From Apostichopus japonicus (Eukaryota > Echinodermata > Holothuroidea > Aspidochirotida > Stichopodidae), in assembly GCF_037975245.1 (NCBI RefSeq), contig NC_092565.1:19509999-19573998 (forward strand): DNA of 64,000 bases, in the 5' to 3' direction. This document shows, in pieces, positions 42,679 to 53,908 of this stretch (position 1 is its first letter; each line of letters starts with the position of its first letter). The position numbers and the translations under genes were made by a program. The notes beneath the pieces are model-generated. The model was not told where the DNA came from. It was given only the letters and a program-made list of their open reading frames with translations, and searched no databases.

Positions 42679-45523
42679 TTTATTTTAGACCCAACAGCTC
42701 TTGCAAGATTTACCCTTTTTTTAAATCATATATAACACAAAGAAACACAATAGATGGTATACGATTTGCTACATTTTGTGCGCATTTATATTTACACTTT
42801 TTACATATTCAAACTATATACACAAGGTTTCTTTGGCTCATGGCATGGTTATCTTCATAAGGTGGATGAAATTGTTAAAATAAAAATGTATCCAACAACT
42901 GCATGATACAAAGGCCCCAACTTTCTCTTGTAGCAACATTATAAAAACGACTCCCAGGCTACAAAAGATGGCCCTTTACATTATATCCATAAGAAATCCT
43001 CTTAGACAATCAAGACATGACATTTGTCCAGCATTTAAATGCAGAGCATTCATATTTGATCTGGCTTGGACACTTGATCTGGCCTGAACAATTGATCTGG
43101 ATCAAGTGCAGCTCAGTGTTTGATCCAAATCAAGTGCAAACAACAACATCAAGGGCAAACAAAGCCAAATGTTACTCTGATGTAAAATACTTTTTAAATA
43201 AATTAACCAGAAAGTCAGCAGGCTTTCTGCAGGCTTCCAGAAAGCCAGCAGATTCCTTGCCATAACCAGGAAGCCAGCAGGCTTAGTGATTTTATAACTT
43301 TATCATGTATATGGAATCACTTGATTGTTAGAGCAACTGAGGAAAATGTGTCCTGAAGTCAAGTTCCCAGAACATCATACCAGATAACTTGATCATTGCA
43401 AAGGTATTACCCTTCTAAATGTTGATGACAGATAACAGTCATTAGTGGAAGTGGAAACCCCTCTAATCCACTTAAAAATAGGCCAAGTCCTATGACAGTT
43501 AGTGACACACAAAAGCCATTCATCAAAGGTAATAATTGAGTTTACAAGTTTACAAGGTTTCCAGACTTTGACCCTCTGTTGATTTCAAATGTCCTTTCAT
43601 CAGCATCATATTTGGGCAAATACTTTTACAATATCTGTCACTAAATGTACTTGTTGTAATAACAAGTACTAATAAGGGCAACTGTAATAGGTTAAGGTCA
43701 AGTGTTTTGTGTCAAAGTGGGAGGTCTTTAATTTTTAGTATTCAGAGCAGTTTAAGACATTGTGCAGTAATTTTTTAAATTTTAATCTTAAACCTGTACC
43801 AATTAAGTATTTTGAGAGCATGAATGTATACCAAGACAGTGAGAGCAATGACATTTTACCCTGACATGGTGTAAACGTTCAGACATTACTAATGAGGTTC
43901 TTAAAATTGTAAATCAGTCCCATTTTCATAACAACAATATCAATTAAGATCTGAACAAGTATGCGCTTTCCTGTACACCATGTCCTTGCACAATATATCA
44001 TGCTGAAAACCAAAGCTTATTACTGGCCACTCCCTATATAAGGAGAAAAGTTTTCAAGGATTGAATTCTGCTAGCCTTAAACAACCATTGACTTGAAGCA
44101 AATAAGAAGCCTGAACTTGAAAACAAAATTACCAGCTACAGTGCTTTTAAGATTTTAACACTTCTCCCTTGCTGACCTCCAATAACCTTTGACCTTCACA
44201 AAGAATTCCTGGGGTCTTGTAGGAAAGTCATATGCCAATATGACATCTGATGAAACTGCTGTTCTTATGATGTCATGTTTAAAATTTACAGAAAGTAACC
44301 TCTGCTGAACCCACATGATCTGTACCCTCCACTTAAAACAATAGGGTTCATGTATTATTTATAGAGATGCCATAGCCATATATAGCAGCTACTGTAGTTT
44401 TCTGTATTTACACAGTGTTCAAGTTTTGACACCCGGTGACCTTAAATGAACTCTGACCTACATCAAATTGTGTAAAAACTATACAATACACAAGGCTATC
44501 ATACCATGCATATATGAGCTCATTTCAAGTTCCGATTCTGGAGAAATAGCACTTTTGATATATTCACATTTTGCCCTCTGCTGACCCCAAATGACCTTTG
44601 ACACGTGCCAAATATAAGAACTGAATAGGCGACCTTCCTTGAGATATCATGTTTACAAGATTTTCAAACGTTTTCATCCTATTGACCTCAAAAGACCTTT
44701 GACATTCGATAAAAATACTATCAAACAGGCCCCAACCTCTTCTTTGATACAGTTATTTTTACTATATATTACTATATATATTCTTTTTAAAATATTCCAC
44801 TCCTATCTTTCATAACATTGTAGATTTAATTCCAGCTTTGGCTTTGTGACGCCATAGTCTCATGGACTACAAAATGAAACCCAAAGTGTTTCCATCTGGA
44901 AAAGACAATTTTCTCACAAAAAAATTGTTACCAGCAAGTGATACTCCTTTACTGATATTCATGTGACAGTTTCCTTAATTAGACTCTTATAATTAATCAT
45001 GTTTAATGAAACATGATCGATGGTCACACAGTTACACTGCTACGTAACGAATGTCCCTTCCTCGAAATCAATTTAACTGGTTGGAATTTCAATGGTATCA
45101 TCTCCCAACTGGTTGTTGACAGATTCACCTTTTTTTTACAGGTAAAACTGAAAGTTAAACTTTACAGCAAATCTTGAACCTGCACTCAATAACTGAGCCT
45201 TCTGAGCCGTAAACGAAAGACTGGCAGCGATTGTCGTTTTGTTCCCGATTCTCGGATAGAAACCTCTTCCTGTCCTCTCACCATCATGGATTTGTACTCA
45301 TGGTACTCAGGGTAGTTTGCAAACCTAGTACCAGATTGAGTACTCCTACAAAGTACAACTTCCCTTCACTCACAGAGAGGCACAAACTGGTGAATGTCAT
45401 CAGAGGTCAATCCTAGTTATGTCTTCATCCTGAATCCTTCAAACGCGAGTCAGACAGGGTAGATCTGATGTAACCACTGCAGTAATTCTAGCCAGTAGTG
45501 ACCGGTCCGTCCCCATCGCTCGG
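42679..45523 (-). other. Downstream flank / possible long 3' UTR of the Cys-rich gene
   Basis: This stretch follows the stop codon of the minus-strand gene. A minus-strand AATAAA lies at 42679-42684. It has fewer simple repeats than the region to the left and contains a diverged ~130-bp repeat (43560-44720). Whether it is transcribed as one 3' UTR of nearly 3 kb cannot be told from sequence; earlier ATTAAA signals, such as 45002-45007, are also possible. Confidence 0.3.
43560..44720 (+). repeat. Diverged ~130-bp tandem repeat with 'gacctttgacc' motifs
   Basis: A phrase of the form 'tgctgacctc' plus 'aatgacctttgacc' recurs at about 44171, 44301, 44431, 44578 and 44682, with a more distant start near 43565. 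Units also share 'acaagattttcaaac' / 'atattcacattttgcc' stretches. Spacing is 104-147 bases. Several units contain two TGACCT-like half-sites one base apart, the DR1 arrangement recognised by some nuclear receptors. Confidence 0.65.
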
Positions 45524-45802
45524 CTAGTGGACGGTTATCGTTGGATCCCAATTGACTCTGCGCGGCAGAGCATCGTACGGCCCGTGGTCCAGGAATCGGT
45601 CACATAAGTGGCAGTGGGTCACCTGGAATACATGGTTTCCCTGGAACGGATCGGAACATAGCTGACATTTCTTAATCACCGGTTCCTGCGGGTGGAAACG
45701 ACCAATCATTTGAAAGGTTACCATAGAGTCATTGGTCAGTTTAGACAGGTGGGAGAAAAGCAGAGGAACTGATGGGGTGCATGGCAAAACCCCCAGACTA
45801 GA
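45524..45802 (-). CDS. Uncharacterised Cys/His-rich protein, last coding exon
   Basis: This is the final exon of the four-exon minus-strand gene and encodes 92 residues before a TAG stop. An acceptor CTACAAG at 45803 puts it in phase 0, matching the previous exon. A Cys/His cluster follows KKC: C46-x2-C49, then H63-C64-x2-C67 and H73 (exon numbering), around CQLCSDPF and THCHLCDRF. This spacing could bind zinc but does not match a named finger that I recall. The acceptor is AAG rather than CAG with a modest pyrimidine tract, so the exon boundary is the weakest in the model. Further exons between this and 47443 cannot be excluded. Function unknown. Confidence 0.6.
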   Translation of the reverse strand, partial: SSLGVLPCTPSVPLLFSHLSKLTNDSMVTFQMIGRFHPQEPVIKKCQLCSDPFQGNHVFQVTHCHLCDRFLDHGPYDALPRRVNWDPTITVH

Positions 45803-47442
45803 CTTGTAGGAACATTAAAATACACAAATGAGAATGAAGATACTGTAACCAGTCGTCTAAGTCTTGAATTAATATTCTATTCTTTATGACAAAATATGAA
45901 ATGATAGTTGTATTGGGGCTGATTTTGAAATGCCATTACAGTAATGTTTGGCATATCATTAAAGCCCCATCCAGCACTCCATTACAAAAACAAACTAGAC
46001 CGATTCCTTGCTCTTCAATCTTTCTTGGAAATATTGCGTAGCAAATAAAATCAAAAGTAATCACAGAAAATGTACATCTTCCCCAAAATTGAGGCCTATT
46101 CAAGCAGATCGAGCTAATGAAAAATTTGCACCAAAACGCAATGTCTGTCCTTTGTTATTGTTTTGGTCGAGAGCGGGTCGATCTGTTGTGACCTCTCCGT
46201 TTATTGACCTCTCTGTTTATAACTGTGCTTTTGGTTATACGCTGGGCTATGTATGTCACTGTGCCTAGCATATGACATAATTTCTGTGTTTTCTCTGTCG
46301 ACTTTCCTCGAGGCAGACAGGACCGTTTGAGGGACGCATTCCACATAGAACACTTTCAGTCCCTAGTTGCCTGCCTTGCATTTACAGGGTACAGCAAAAA
46401 TCATTCGCTGTGTATGCTACATTTTTTATTAATGTTAGATACCGAGGTCGAAACCTTTGTCCGCGCACACGTCCCATGATGTATGTTTTGGTACACAAAC
46501 AGTGTTTTGTTTGGATTTCTCATTCGCTGGATCGCTGCCGATGGGCCAAAAGTTTCCGTGAAACGTTACCTCGTCGTGATTCTGTACTACAGAATAGCAC
46601 CTAGAAAGGATTGTTTACTACAAAATAGCACCAAAACAAGGATTCCTTAGACCGTCACGTTAAATACCTCTAACAGTCATGATTGTTTACTACAGAATAG
46701 CACCAAAACAAGGATTCCTTAGACCGTCACGTTAAATACCTCTAACAGTCATGGTTGTTTACTACAGAATAGCACCAAAACAAGGATTCCTTAGACCGTC
46801 ACGTTAAATACCTCTAACAGTCATGATTGTTTACTACAGAATAGCACCAAAACAAGGATTCATTAGACCGTCACGTTAAATACCTCAAACAGTCATGGTT
46901 GTTTACTACAGAATAGCACCAAAACAAGGATTCATTAGACCGTCACGTTAAATACCTCTAACAGTCATGGTTGTTTACTACAGAATAGCACCAAAACAAG
47001 GATTCCTTAGACCGTCACATTATATACCTTACCTAATGGAGCTCTAATATGCAATTTTGTAGCAGTTTGCATTAACATACATGTCTGTTGGCTTAAGTCC
47101 CATTTGGTGGATCTACTGTATATCAAAACAATTCATGGTACCCTGCCACCTTTCTTCTAAGAAATTTGTAACCTTTTTAACCCTGTGAAGCGCATCTCCT
47201 ACCATCCTTTGTTCATGTTCAGGAAAAAACAAACAAATACCAACGCACCTTCAAAAACTTGTCAACCAAAAAGGTTTGAAGTTGACATGGATTAGTCAGC
47301 TAGTCATAACATACAATGGGTATACTTCAAATGATAGTGAAGTCGTTGTATACCCATCTCACACACACACATCCCTGCATGCATATTTGGCTTCGGTTTT
47401 GATGTAATTTTAATTCTTCAGCGACCGCGCAATTTATTTTAC
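45803..47442 (-). other. Intron of the Cys-rich gene
   Basis: Bounded by a GTAAAA donor at 47442 and an acceptor at 45803. It contains the 72-bp tandem array at 46573-47025. No additional exon was recognised. Confidence 0.45.
46573..47025. repeat. 72-bp tandem array, six near-identical units
   Basis: Units begin with 'ttgtttacta' at 46611, 46683, 46755, 46827, 46899 and 46971, exactly 72 bases apart, with only a few substitutions between copies (for example c to a in 'gattccttag'). A diverged partial unit precedes the first. Although 72 is a multiple of three, all six frames carry stops within a unit, so it is not coding. High identity implies recent expansion. Confidence 0.97.
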
Positions 47443-47529
47443 CTCATTTATACTGGCCTGCACCATTTCCTGTCCATTTGAAACCATGAGGTCCTCTCCA
47501 ATATTCTGATTGGGTTCAGTTTGAGTCGG
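47443..47529 (-). CDS. Uncharacterised Cys-rich-protein gene, internal exon (29 codons)
   Basis: The exon is 87 bases, 29 codons, phase 0 at both ends, and encodes PTQTEPNQNIGEDLM followed by a Gln/Asn-rich, mildly acidic stretch ending in ASINE. The acceptor is GGATACACAG and the donor is GAG followed by GTAAAA. There is no stop in the frame imposed by the neighbouring exons. It is hydrophilic, without membrane or structured motifs, so probably a linker. It was found by splice-site reading; it is too short to show as a long open frame. Confidence 0.65.
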
Positions 47530-48493
47530 CTGTGTATCCAAAAAATATAAAGGGGAGATATTTTACATTTTGACCAAAACAAGAAAAAAAATTGAAGTAT
47601 AAAACATGTGTCGTGTTGGTGTCCACACACTGTTTATATCAGGGCAGCTGAAGTTACACAAAGCATAAACACATTTACAAGTTTTTACAGATAGGACAAA
47701 TAGGAAGGATGAAGAAAGGATAGAAATTAATTCAAATGGATGCAATCTGCACATGGGCCTCACTGATAATAATAATGGAAATATCACATTTTATGGGAAA
47801 TTAAAAGTTGTACGTACACATTGTCCAACTGTTATGTTGAAAACCCTTTCACAAGTACCAAGTACAGAATCACCAGAGTAAGATATATATTGAATGTTTG
47901 TTTTTTCCCTTTTTGGTCAGTGAAGTTCACTCTTTCAGTTACTTTATGGCCGGAGGAAAACATTACTCCAGATTTATCAAGGTCCTGCAGGCTGCACTGT
48001 TAGTGTTTTGGTCAGCCTGTACATATCGTTTGCACACTGGTACAGTATATATGTTCTTCGTGCAAAATGTGTTTGGTACATGTTTGGAGAAGCGTAAAGG
48101 GTCACAATTAACAGTATGCAGGCGTCACTTTGGAATGGAACTTACACGCAATATGCTCCTTTAAGGTGGCATTGAAGAGATTACTCATATGTGAAGCTGA
48201 AACCTTGAACCTGGAATAGCTACAAAAACATTGCCAGTTCTCACACATTTCTTTGAATATGACATCAAGTCATCATATCAAGTCTAAACTAGGACAGGCC
48301 TTTTTGAACTATTACTCAATTTGCTTACTAATAACCTAGAATACTGCTGAAGGTATTATAAACTCTGGCTACAGATAGACATTTTAGGTACTTTACAATG
48401 CAATCCCCCCTCCAACCTCCTTCCCCCCCAACAAAAGAAAAACATAAAAATCCCCTGCTAAATTAGGGGGAAAATACAGATCTGAATGCTCAC
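47530..48493 (-). other. Intron of the Cys-rich gene
   Basis: Runs from the GTGAGC donor at 48493 to the ACACAG acceptor at 47530. It contains a short C-rich run near 48406-48430. Nothing else was recognised. Confidence 0.5.
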
Positions 48494-48586
48494 CAAATCC
48501 AGAACTTCTCCCACTTCATGAGTTATTGGTGTATCCGCTTCCTCACGGACAACAAATTCCTGGCTATGAAACCAATGCTGACTCAG
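48494..48586 (-). CDS. Uncharacterised Cys-rich-protein gene, internal exon (31 codons)
   Basis: The exon is 93 bases, 31 codons, phase 0 at both ends. It begins LSQHWFHSQEFVVREE and ends EVGEVLDL. The acceptor is excellent (CCTTTTTTGTCCACAG) and the donor is TTG followed by GTGAGC. The acidic, amphipathic composition would extend the charged N-terminal region encoded by the preceding exon. It joins in frame to the 51194 exon upstream and the 47529 exon downstream. No known domain is recognised. Confidence 0.7.
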
Positions 48587-50459
48587 CTGTGGACAAAAAA
48601 GGTTTAAGCAAAGATAACTAAAATACAAACCTTTTTCATAACCTTTTCATTAAAAATTATCTGCTTTTCTCACATGAACTGAACAGACTGAAAATATTAT
48701 CAGTTGTATGAATCTTAATATTCTAAAATAAAATATAGAACTTACTACATTTAAACCTCAGTTTGCATGTCATTGTAAACACCAACAAACCAACCCCTAG
48801 TTCTATTCTTTTCTAGCACAATGTTTTTTTATAGTTAATATAAATCATACAATCAAAATCATGAACTTTCTGGCCAAACTTTGGCCCAATCGTTAAAAAA
48901 ATTGTGGAACAATAACATGGGGAAGCTTGGTAATCGTTTGCCTAATATTTCAGACACTTTTCTTTGAGAGAAAGCTAGTATGCACTTCAATTTTCTTTGT
49001 TCTATTACCTGTTGGCTAATTGTCTGGGTAAAACAACAGGTGAAGAGAATTTGCTGATAATGATGTTATTTTCTAATATCAGCGGATATATCTGAATATA
49101 CAGTATGATGGATTTAGGCGGTTTAGCCTATAATATATACGTAGTCTAATTCTGTGTTTGGATGTCCACAGAAAGTTTTCTCTTTGAAGATGCTGATATA
49201 TGCAAAACATTTTCAGATTTTTAAGGAGATGAATGCACACATTTTTTTTTTTTTTTGATCAGAATCTTGTCAAGTCACTGGCAAAAAAAGGAGTTGTATA
49301 TACTTGAATCATATGTGCCACATTTTTTTTTTACAATTTTTGTCAATGTTCATACCAACCAATTGATGTCTTGACAGGACGCTGGCTAAAGTCTTGGTGT
49401 GAGCTATTATATAACACAACAGTGCCCAAAAAATCATTTGTGGTGGAAATTTGGTCCCACCCTGCCTAAAAATGCACCCAGAAATGTAGGCCTTCAAGTA
49501 CCAGCTATTAACCAACAACATATCAATTTTGTTTACAATCTGACTTAAGGTTGCAGTATTATTGCAATGTAAATAGTTTTTACATTTGACCCCATAAATT
49601 CATAAATATTCATAAAATCCATGTCAAAAACAATAGGGCAACACCTTCACACAGCAAGTAGGACACATATCCATCACTCCGTTGTTGAGTTATCACGGAC
49701 CAAGGCAAGTGCACAGACACACACACACGCACACACAAACCTGACTGCATATAGGTTCCTTGGGTCCAGCAAGTAACCAAAACAAGTTATAGTCTTGTCA
49801 GCGCTTACCTCCGCTGTAGTGCTAACTGACAATAGCACAGTGCACCTATATGACAAACTTTGACTTTGACTAATTGTAATTGTACAGTACAGTCAATCAT
49901 GCCGTAACAAAGCACTATTATCAAGTTGTTTTGCTGATGACTAATGACTACTCAGAAAGGAATGTATTTTGGGGTTCCTATGGGATTCTTTTGGAAAGGA
50001 AACTTTGAACCACCAGATAAGAAAATTAATAAAAATCAACAGACGACCAAGATAATAGCACACATACACACATATATACAAAACAGATCTATACAATTGC
50101 AAACACAGCTCACACCCACACACCTACCTAGACAGTACCAGGACAACTCTGAAACAACCATAAGGCCAGTTGGCTTAGTGATTCTACGCCACACTTTGTA
50201 TGAGAACGTTAAACAGTAAAACTGATCACAAGGTTTCTTAGTGTTGGCTATCAGCAAAGGGCCTTTCGCATATGTCAACCTATCTTTCAATACGAAATTC
50301 ATCGAAGCTCTACTTTTGTAGTTATCATGTCCACACGGTTTCAGACTGATATGACATTTAACCTCCACTAATTTCTATATGATTCTTGTGCCAACCAAGG
50401 GGCATACACACACCCAGAGTGAACTTAAACTAAGGTGCACTTTATCAGTTATATCATGT

Positions 50460-50800
50460 TTACAATATACTCAGACTTTGCCCTTTGTTGACCTCAAATG
50501 ACCTGTAACCTTCACAGAAAACATAGGCTTCTCTTATTCAATAAGGTGAATCCACAAACCAAGTATCGGACTTCATCCAAACCTCTTGACTATCATTATT
50601 GACAAGATATTCAGATTATGATTTCTGACTTTGAATGGCCTTTGACCTCCACCCATTTCAAAGTATTTGTGTACTGATCAAGGGGGTTTTACATACTATG
50701 TAAAAGCTGCAAAGCAAAGGGTACTTTTTGACTTATAAATCCTGTTCACAAGATATTCAGACATTGACCACTTAGGCCAACCACAAATGACCTTTGACTT
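50460..50800 (+). repeat. Diverged ~130-150-bp repeat with DR1-like motifs, second cluster
   Basis: Phrases equivalent to those at 43560-44720 recur at about 50488, 50628 and 50779 ('tgttgacctcaaatgacc', 'gaatggcctttgacctcc', 'cacaaatgacctttgac'). Each is preceded by 'acaagatattcaga' or 'acaatatactcaga'. The family therefore occurs both downstream of the gene and in its intron. Confidence 0.65.
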
Positions 50801-50827
50801 TCACAGAGCTCTCTAGACGTCTATAGC

Positions 50828-51050
50828 CAGTGTACATTTGTTACCAGGAGCTCTGCAGACATGGTATATATTGTTGGTGTACATTTGTTACCAGCTCTCT
50901 AGACATGTTATAGCGAGTGTACATTTGAGCTCTCTCGACAAGTTATTTCGAGTGTACATTTGTTACCAGCAGCTCTCTAGACATGATATAGCTGGTGTAC
51001 AATTGATACCAGGAGCTCTCTAGACACGGTATAGCCAGTGTACATTTGTT
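50828..51050. repeat. Short minisatellite, ~35-47-bp units
   Basis: Six copies of 'tgtacatttgttaccag' plus 'agctctctagacatg' start at 50831, 50878, 50918, 50953, 50996 and 51039. Units vary in length by small deletions. Confidence 0.85.
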
Positions 51051-51193
51051 GTGAGGAGACACATCTTAAAGTGAGGAGTGATGTAAATGTGAACAACAAT
51101 TGAACATAGTTCAATGGTTCTAATTAGAAGGTTGAAGAGACTGACCAGCAATCTATTGGTCATCTCCAGTTCTTCAACTCTTAATTCCCTCAC

Positions 51194-51358
51194 CTGCAGT
51201 GGCTCTCGCAGGAGCTCGTTCTCAAATTCCAGTTGTTGTCTGGCGTCGCTTTCGGAACTTCCTATCCGTTGCGTGTTTTCGTTCTGCACTGGTGGTCTCC
51301 TTGATTCATCAGCTTGCGTTGGGAGCGATGGATCCCCAGAGCCACAATTACCATTCAT
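51194..51358 (-). CDS. Uncharacterised Cys-rich-protein gene, first coding exon
   Basis: The exon encodes 55 residues from an ATG at 51358, starting MNGNCGSGDPSLPTQADES and ending in a charged, Glu/Leu/Arg-rich stretch (QQLEFENELLREPLQ) that could form a coiled coil. It ends with a textbook donor, CAG followed by GTGAGG, in phase 0. The frame happens to remain open past the donor, so a longer unspliced reading exists, but the donor is strong and the next exon fits in phase. The exon probably begins at 51400 after the acceptor TTGTTGCTTCTAG, leaving about 42 bases of 5' UTR; an in-frame upstream stop lies just before. Cellular role unknown. Confidence 0.65.
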
Positions 51359-51400
51359 TTTGCATAGAACCTTTCGCAGCCTAAGTGGTGGATTGCCTGT

Positions 51401-53405
51401 CTAGAAGCAACAACAACAACAAGTGGAAAATAGAGAAAAAAATCACAACATTACAACCGCCAATCACTATATATATATCCAATCACTATAAACTAGAAAC
51501 ACTCTATTACACTGCAAATACTGTCATGGAAGCAGCTTTGCTACATGGTGCTATAGATTTGCTTGCGGCCTACTGTTAACTCTAAATCACAATATTCACA
51601 GTCAACTTGTACAGTACATTTGTTAATAAATAAAGATGAACCCATGAGTCGATTTTAAGTTAGTTGTTGATTGTCGTTCATTTGTTCGACGTAATGTGAC
51701 TGTAGTTCCAAGGTAGCTCGGAGGTAATGTGAAAGAATTAGCCTGTTTATGTAACATGTTCTGGTGTCACAGTACCACACATTTCGCTACTGAGGCACAT
51801 GTCTACAACACTGGTCTGCATAGCAAACCTCTGAGAACTTAAATGTTGAAGCTTTATAACATCTTGACTTGCTAATAACCAATCGAGCAAACACCATTCA
51901 GGAAAGTTTGCCCACTTCTGCCACGTGTTAAAAATACCAGTGAACATTGCAAGTGCAAAAATGAAGAGAAAATACTATTATGGAATCCGGTTGTCAGCAG
52001 GCTTTTCAGATCTCCACCCTTTTCTTGATAATTCTGAATCTGAATGAGTTAAGTCGGCAAAAATCCTACTAGAGTACATAAACGCCAACCGAGCACTACA
52101 AAGTATGAGTATAACTTATTAGTTAACAAAACAAGAGTAAGCTTGTCTTTGAAACAGTCTAGACTAGGTGCATGCACAATGTCTGATGGCAAAGTATTCC
52201 AATCTTTTAAAGTGTGGGAAAAAACGGAATATTTATATAAATTCTTTCTAGCGTAGGAACTTGACAGATAAACTCATGTTTGTTTCTTGTGTTAACAGGT
52301 TTTGTTATGATTAGATTGTCTTTATCAATGGATACAAGATTGTTATTGATTTTATAAACCATTTATATGTGTGCTTTCTTCTTGTTTTTAGCATGGGCCA
52401 ATTTTCTAATTCCTCAAAAATATTTGTCACACTGGATTAATAAGAGTAGTCTGCCATACAAAATCTGGCGGCTCTTCTCTGAATAGCTCCTATTTTATCC
52501 ACATCACATTGGTGATGGGGGTCCCAGACTACTGAATCATAATCTAGTAGTAGTAGCCTACTGGCTTGACAAGAGTTTTGTTTGCTGTGGTTTAAACATC
52601 TTTGGGACAGCTTGAGAGGGTACGTTTTAGAAGGCTAAGAACACGTTTTGCTTCATTGGTTGTCTTATTAATATGTTAATCCCATCTAAGTTTGCTATCA
52701 ATTTCAACACCATGGTAAGGGTGAGAGTCAACAACTTTTAGGGGTTGGTTGCACATTTAGAGGGGTTAAAATTCATTTGCCATTTATTTTGCCATTGTTC
52801 CAGTTTATTAAGTAGGTCATCTTGGGGGATTTGTAGGTCAGTTTGGCTATCAACTTTTTAATACACAGCAAACAACTGTGCTACTTGTATTATCAGGGAT
52901 TGTCAATTAAATATAAAAGGAACAGTAATAAGGACCCAAAATTAATTCACAAAGAAGGTCATCTGGTAATTTACATGATTATACCTCCTTGAACTGTATT
53001 ATTTTTTTAAATTTCCATCATATGTATTATATATTATATAATTCCTTTGTAAGGGAATTATGTACATATGAGAAAATGAATGAATTGGTGTCAATGTTAC
53101 AGCTTTTCATATCCAGATGAATTGGTCAGATCTGGTCGCGGCAAATTACTAAGATTTAATTCATGATATCCACACTGGCACTTTACTGCCACAAAACTAC
53201 TGCATTAAAATTATTCATCACGTCAAATAGTCTTTTATCTCACAAGCGTTCAACAAAACGTTCGCAACCGACCTTACTATAGCATTTAGGCCTAGCCTAT
53301 ACGACTCGAGATGTTTTAACGTTTAACTTTAACAAAGGCTCAATTTTTCCTTACAGGATAACAAACGAAACATTAATGACATCAGCATGAACAAAGTAAG
53401 CCTAC
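51401..53405 (-). other. Presumed 5' intron containing a LINE remnant
   Basis: Lies between a possible 5' UTR exon donor (53405) and the acceptor at 51401. Most of 52125-52900 is a dead LINE. The rest shows no gene. Confidence 0.4.
52125..52900 (-). mobile_element. Degenerate non-LTR retrotransposon (LINE) 3' end
   Basis: On the minus strand, in the expected order and with several stops and frameshifts, the translation gives a broken YADD-box neighbourhood near 52870, then DLLNKLEQWQNKWQMNFNPS (about 52770-52830), YHGVEIDSKLRW (about 52683-52718), HINKTTNEAKRVLSLLKR (about 52620-52675), and finally pieces matching 'F-x-TLKDWNTLPSDIVHAP' and CFKDKL (about 52145-52220). These are the palm, thumb and C-terminal motifs of a CR1/Jockey-type reverse transcriptase. 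It is 5'-truncated and clearly dead. Confidence 0.85.
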
Positions 53406-53570
53406 CTGATTGTCCAATTCGACAGCATTTGTGGAAGTATAATCTCTTAGCTCCACGGTAAGTACTGATAGTAGCGGCGCACCTCTTACCAGCTCCGTCG
53501 CTAACGCTGCTACGAATTACACTAACAAAATGTTACCAATGCCTGGTCCTCTTATTAACTGCGCAATTCG
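53406..53570 (-). other. Possible 5' UTR exon of the Cys-rich gene
   Basis: On the minus strand a locally CpG-richer stretch ends in CAATCAG followed by GTAGGC, a plausible donor at 53405. It would pair with the acceptor at 51401 just upstream of the start codon. The start of transcription is not defined. This is inference from a single splice site and position. Confidence 0.3.
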
Positions 53571-53900
53571 ACTACATCGTTCGATCTCAAAATCGGGAGA
53601 GGGTTAACACATGGGAATTTGTTCTTGTTTACAAATATCACCACCAAGAACAGATATGCTTTTACTGTATGTCGTATGTCGTTCATAATATTGAATATTC
53701 ATATCTAAAAAATTTCCGCGCACACATGAGATCATACGGTGGTTTAAAAGAGACATAAGAAAGAAAAAGAAATTGATATAAAAAGTCAATATTTTGACTA
53801 TTTAAGTCAAACTTTTAGAACTTACTGAAAATATTATGTAAATAAGGTAGCCGTTTTACGTGCCATATACATTGTTCAGTGTTGAAATGAAAGTCACGAA
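53571..53900. other. Intergenic, nothing recognised
   Basis: AT-rich sequence without a supportable gene or repeat. It may contain the upstream region of the minus-strand gene. Confidence 0.4.
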
Positions 53901-53908
53901 CACTGAGC

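Larger units (their letters stand above)
48587..51193 (-). other. Intron of the Cys-rich gene
   Basis: Bounded by the GTGAGG donor at 51193 and the CCACAG acceptor at 48587. It contains another set of the diverged ~130-bp repeat (50460-50800) and a short minisatellite (50828-51050). A possible exon ending at a GTAAGC donor near 49806 did not fit the gene's reading phase and is not included. Confidence 0.5.

Noticed and set aside
49674-49860. Minus-strand exon ending at a GTAAGC donor near 49806
   Set aside because: Its incoming phase does not fit the neighbouring phase-0 exons and the acceptor is weak.
51020-51193. Continuation of the first Cys-rich-gene exon into a 112-residue frame
   Set aside because: A textbook CAG-GTGAGG donor interrupts it, the sequence beyond becomes hydrophobic and runs into a minisatellite, and the spliced alternative fits in phase.
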